A stretch of DNA of 64,000 bases from Lentinula raphanica. Taxonomy: Eukaryota > Basidiomycota > Agaricomycetes > Agaricales > Omphalotaceae. Positions 59,278 to 64,000 of this stretch are shown here, piece after piece. Where the stretch lies: the NCBI GenBank assembly GCA_027919835.1, contig JANVFP010000003.1:1302001-1366000 (forward strand). The letters are read 5' to 3'. A model generated the notes under the pieces. It worked only from the letters and a program-made list of their open reading frames with translations, was not told the DNA's origin and made no database searches. The translations under genes and the position numbers were made by a program. The number at the start of each line of letters is the position of its first letter. The stretch's first letter is position 1.

Positions 59278-59435
59278 TCATGACGATGACAATAGAGCAG
59301 GTACGCGGGGCGTACAGACAAGAGCTACAGTGACATCCAAGATAGGTAGTAGATCGAATAGTATTTAAATCCCAAATCATCATAAAGATACAAGAGCGAT
59401 ACATACTTCGCGGTGCAGAAAATACAGACATTACA

Positions 59436-62400
59436 TCAAGCTTCTACTCCAATCTCTGGATTGGCATGAAGTTTACTTGGGGGTGGTACATATACCTATA
59501 CAGATCTCAGTATCGGGAAACATACACAAAAGATAAATTGGCTCACCCGAGCTTTTATACCGCCTGCACTGGGCAACCTGGTCTTACCTGCGCTGAGCCA
59601 AGCATCAACTTCGGCTGCAGCACTGCGTCCCTCACTGACATCGATTAGGTCAACGGAAGGGTGATATGGAGACGCTGATGAAAAGCTTACTTGATTCCCC
59701 ATACAATCAGGGATTGGCCACGACGACAGTCACCGGCGGCAAAAATGCCCTCCACATTGGTCGAATATTTCTGAAGAAGGGTCAGCATAAATTCTGGCTC
59801 TTCACAGTTTTGCTCACTTTGTGAGGCGTCTGAATATTGGAACGAGCATCTTGCTTGACACCTAGGGCGTTGATGAGATTGTTTTGCGGTCCCAGGAAAC
59901 CAAGAGCCAAAAAGACGAGTTGTGCAGGGAAGAATTTCTCGGATCCGGGGACATCTTCCATCTTCCATTTGCCTCCACTATCTTTGGTCCATTCGACACG
60001 GACTAGAGAAGAATAAGAGGGGTTACAATTGAGATCGACAGACAATCAGATATCAAACCTGTGTTCAAGCCGCATAGTTTTCCGCCCTCATCGACGACGA
60101 AATCTTTTGTGGATATACAATATTCACGGGGATCTAAACTCGAATGATTAGTCAAGGAATGATCATGGATACACAGACAGTTACCATTCCCGAAGTGAGC
60201 GGCAACCTCAGTGTGTCCGTAATCAGTTCGGAAGATGCTGGTATAGCCGTTAACTATGGATCGATGGAAGGTTAACAAAGAATACATACCGTGGCCATTG
60301 AGGCCAAGGATTGTCTCTACCACGGGCAACAGGTGGTCTTGGGAGTAATTCAAAGTTGGTGACGGATTTGGCGCCGTGGCGCATAGAGGTACCGATACAG
60401 TCGTTTCCGGTGTCACCTCCTCCGATGACGATGACATCTTTGCCTTTAGCATTTATATACTTTCCATCTTGGAGCTCAGAGTCAAGGAGGGATTTAGTGT
60501 TAAGCTAGAAATGGGTATCATCAGAAGTACGTTGTTTGAATGCTCTTTTTGACCTACCTGCAAAAACTCCATCGCAAAATGAATTCCATCCGAATCACGG
60601 TTTGGAATTCGTAAGTCACGAGGCCAGGTAGCACCAGTACAGATGACAAGTGCATCGTTTTCCGCCCGAATGTCTTCAACGTCGATGTCGACTCCGACGT
60701 GCGCGTTCGGAATGAAAGTCTATTCTGAAATGAGCACCCACGTTCACTACTTGTAGTGAGACTTACGATGCCTTCAGCCGCCATCAGATCGAGTCGACGT
60801 TGAACGACGGCCTTGTCTAGCTTCATACTTTTGTTGCAATATCAGATCCCCCATAGCGTTGAAGGAATTTGGCTCGACATACTTGGGGATACCGTACATC
60901 AACAAACCACCCATACGGTCGTTGCGATCATACACAGTGACAAGATGACCAGCTTTGTTTAATTGATCAGCGCACGCAAGACCGGCTGGGCCAGATCCAA
61001 TTATTGCCACTCTCTTTCCAGTTCGGAAAGAAGGAGGATTGGGTGACATCCAGCCCATCTCGAAGCCCTGTGAGAATTTAGTTTAATGTGAAGATCGGCT
61101 TACTGTGTCGTCTTACCTTATCTATGATTGCGCACTCGATGCTTTTGATCCCAACAGGCTGCTCGTTGATCCCAAGCACACAAGCGCCTTCACAGGGCGC
61201 TGGGCAAACACGACCAGTGAATTCAGGGAAATTATTCGTCATGAGAAGCCGGTTTAAAGCATCTTGCCACTGTCCCTTGAATACGAGATCATTCCATTTA
61301 GGTATGATGTTCGAAATAGGACAGCCGGTGTCAGATTGGCAGAACGGTACACCACAGTCCATACAACGCGCAGACTGATAGCTAAGCTCGCTTTCAGTGA
61401 GACGCGTTGAGATTTCTTTCCAGTCTTTGACGCGCTTTCGAGGGGGCCTATAGGCTTCTGCAAGTCGTTTGTACTTCATGAACCCACGGGTTTTGTCTAG
61501 TTTATTGAGTCGTTGTTTCTGAGATGCCTCGTCAACGAGAGAATCCTCGAGATCGACTACGGATGGCTCATGCCGTTTCGGAGTAGCTGAAGGGAAGGGA
61601 GTTTTTGGAAGAAGTATATCTTCAAGACCTTCGGAAGCCAAGTCAACCTGGCTGGCAGTCCGCGATGGAACCATGTCGATGATACTTGAACGAAGTTTCT
61701 CTTCCTTTTCTCTAGCAGCCTGTTCCTCCAAAACTCGTTTGTAGTCCATGGGCATCACACGAACGAAAAGTGGGAGGAGGTGGTGGAAGTCGTGCAGCAC
61801 GCGGTCAGCTACTTCTGACCCAGTGAAATGACGATGATCTTCAATCAGACTTCGAAGAGCGGCAATCTCGCGGGGATCTGTCACCTTTCCCAGCTCAACC
61901 ATCTCCATGTTGACTTTGGAAGCAAAAGTATGAGCTGTATCTAGGACATAGGCGATACCTCCACTCATGCCCGCAGCAAAATTACGGCCAGTGTTGCCCA
62001 GAACGACGACGCGACCTCCCGTCATGTACTCACAACCATGGTCACCAGTGCCTTCGACGACAGCATTGGCACCGGAGTTCCTGACCGCGAATCTCTCCGC
62101 AGCTATACCTCGAATGAACGCTTCTCCAGACGTTGCACCGTACAGGCATACATTGCCGATGATGATATTCTCTTCAGCTTTATACACGGAAGCTTTAGGA
62201 GGATAGACGATGAGTCGACCGCCAGAAAGACCTTTTCCAACGTAGTCGTTCGCATCGCCCTCGAGCTCAATCGTGATACCCGGCGCGAGGAAAGCACCAC
62301 AGGACTGGCCTGCGGATCCCTTCATGCTGATATGGATAGTATCGCGTGGAAGACCCTCTTCACCATACAGCTTGGAAACCCGATAGGAAAGAGATGTACC

Positions 62401-64000
62401 AAGCGCGCGATCAGTGTTAACGACATCGCATTCAATATGGACAGGAAGGCCTTTCGTGAGGGCAGGTTCTGATTCATCGATAAACTTGTTATCGAGACGG
62501 ATGTAAAGTTTGTGATCTTGTTGACGGACACGGTATGTGGCAGCACCAGGTCGCATTTGCCAGGCAGGCTTTAATATAGCTGCTAGGTCGAGGTGGGCGG
62601 TTTTGGGGGTTCGCATCTTTTCATTGACCTTGAGCACATCTGCTCGACCAACCATTTCGTTGATAGTCCTAAACCCAAGTTTAGCCATATATCGGCGGAG
62701 ATCTTCAGCAAGATAATAGAAGAAGTTGATAACTTGCTCCGGTTGTCCCGCAAATTTAGCACGGAGCTGGGGATCTTGAGTGGCGATACCAACAGGGCAA
62801 GTGTTCACTATATCAAGACCATGAGATGACGAAATTAGATGTAAGAGGCTAAACTTACAGTGACACTTTCGCATCATGATACATCCCATAGCAATCAGAG
62901 GGGTGGTGGCAAAACCCCATTCCTCCGCGCCAAGCAGACAAGCGATGGCAATGTCACGGCCGGTACGAATTTGACCATCGGTTTGGACAGTGACCCGACC
63001 GCGAAGATCATTGAGGACCAGAGTCTGGTGAGTTTCTGCCAAACCAAGCTCCCAAGGTAAGCCCGCATACTTGATCCCAGTCCATCGAGAAGCGCCGGTA
63101 CCACCGTCATGACCGGATATAAGTATGTGGTCAGCTTTCGCTTTGGCGACACCACTGGCGACAATCCCGACGCCAACCTCTGATACGAGCTTCACAGACA
63201 CACGAGCGCGAGGATTGGCACATTTCAGATCGTAGATGAGCTGTTTCAAGTCCTCGATAGAGTAAATATCGTGGTGGGGAGGAGGCGATATCAAGCCCAC
63301 GCCGGCAGTGGAATGACGAGTACGAGCGATGGAGCTGGAAACCTTGTGTCCGGGGAGTTCACCACCCTCACCAGGCTTCGCACCTTGAGCCATTTTGATT
63401 TGCAGCTCGTCTGCGTCAGCGAGATAGTTAGAAGTCACACCGAATCGACCTGAAGCAACCTGCTTGATGGCGGACCTCATAGTGTCTCCGTTGTTGAGCA
63501 CATGAGATCGCTCAGCGTCTTCTCCTCCTTCACCTGTGTTCGACTTGCCACCTAGCCTATTCATAGCCACAGCCAGAGTAGAGTGAGCTTCCATAGAGAT
63601 GGAGCCGTACGACATCGCTCCCGTGACAAAACGGTGTACGATTTGATTCCAAGGCTCCACTTGTTCTATGGGGATAGGGGTGGCATTTTCGTAGCGGAAA
63701 TCAAGAAGACCTCTGAGATGGATTTGGCTGGTCTGCGCGTCTGCGTTGCGAGCATAAGCGTCATAGGCCGTTTGATTTTTCTCCCGCACAGCGTCCTGTA
63801 GATGGGCGATACCAGTAGGGTCGTTGATATGAGCTTCGCCGCCGTCTCTCCAGTGGTATTCTCCTGATTCTGGCATACCAGGAGGTAAAATGGTCTCACG
63901 AGTGGGCCACCCACGTTCATGAAGCTCAAAAGCATCCATGGCGAGGAGATCGAATGTGGCACCCTGAACACGACTGGCTGAACCAATGAAGCAGCGATCG
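59436..64000 (-). CDS. GLT1: Glutamate synthase (NAD(P)H-GOGAT) GLT1, N-terminus off window
   Basis: This is the C-terminal two-thirds of a fused GOGAT, which makes two glutamates from glutamine and 2-oxoglutarate. In order: the FMN/2-oxoglutarate domain ([48 protein letters not shown]), with [10 protein letters not shown] rejoined over a 51-nt in-frame intron at 62808-62858; the GXGXG beta-helix; then the small-subunit part with Fe-S cysteines ([21 protein letters not shown]), FAD site [10 protein letters not shown] and [12 protein letters not shown]. The spliced end reads G-G-I-K-A-R plus about 18 residues to a stop at 59436-59438. The frame is open at the right edge, so the glutaminase domain lies beyond 64000. 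Several introns c. 50-60 nt lie in the 3' third. Confidence 0.93.

Noticed and set aside
1..64000. CRISPR arrays, rRNA, intact transposons, phage or bacterial operons
   Set aside because: None seen. The window is ordinary eukaryotic, intron-rich fungal DNA, with no spacer-repeat arrays or transposase and reverse-transcriptase motifs.

Overview
The window is nuclear DNA of a filamentous basidiomycete, most likely a wood- or litter-decaying Agaricomycete. Genes are split by many 45-80 nt GT-AG introns. The gene set is typical of such fungi: a CBM1-tethered CE1 esterase, GH5 and GH55 beta-1,3-glucanases, NADPH oxidase A, paired etherase-like glutathione transferases, a cytochrome-b5-fused delta-9 desaturase and many secreted or membrane proteins without known family. 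I rebuilt the gene models by hand from splice sites, reading phase and protein-family motifs. Most of them close in frame from ATG to stop.

Layout. 0-7 kb: an HMG-box regulator running off the left edge, a CE1-CBM1 esterase, and an unknown CxxC-motif protein. 7-19.5 kb: VID21/EAF1 (NuA4 scaffold), NoxA, and a membrane-anchored GH5 exo-beta-1,3-glucanase. 20-24.4 kb: a tandem family, with a collapsed copy followed by an intact two-module secreted protein of unknown function. 24.5-31.4 kb: a small IF1-like protein, a 28-exon GH55 glucanase, and a divergent ubiquitin-like gene. 33.7-38.9 kb: two GST paralogues and the OLE1-type desaturase. 39-46.3 kb: an ECM11-like candidate, a small secreted protein, a divergent pair of small membrane proteins, and an MFS sugar/quinate-type transporter. 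46.8-52.8 kb: a PPR-like protein, a phosphopantetheinyl-transferase-like protein and ECO1. 55.4-59.3 kb: two C2H2/C2HC zinc-finger paralogues. 59.4-64 kb: glutamate synthase GLT1, truncated by the right edge.

The clearest unusual signal is exon structure. The conserved protein motifs of GH55, OLE1 and GH5 can only be restored with exons of 1, 3, 3, 5, 5, 7, 8 and 9 nt. One 3-nt exon encodes a metal-ligand histidine of the desaturase, and the 1-nt exon may be a spliceosomal twin intron. Two introns appear to use GC-AG borders. Other points of interest are a ubiquitin homologue whose Gly-Gly is replaced by Cys-Cys, a tandem locus with internal and external duplications, and a zinc-finger paralogue in which a stretch coding in its sister appears to have become an intron.

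Functionally the region is mixed and not a biosynthetic cluster. Cell-wall glucan and plant-wall enzymes, ROS production (NoxA) and detoxification (GSTs) fit a decay or remodelling lifestyle. VID21, ECO1, GLT1, OLE1 and the PPR-like protein are housekeeping. All calls rest on reading the sequence; no database search was run.
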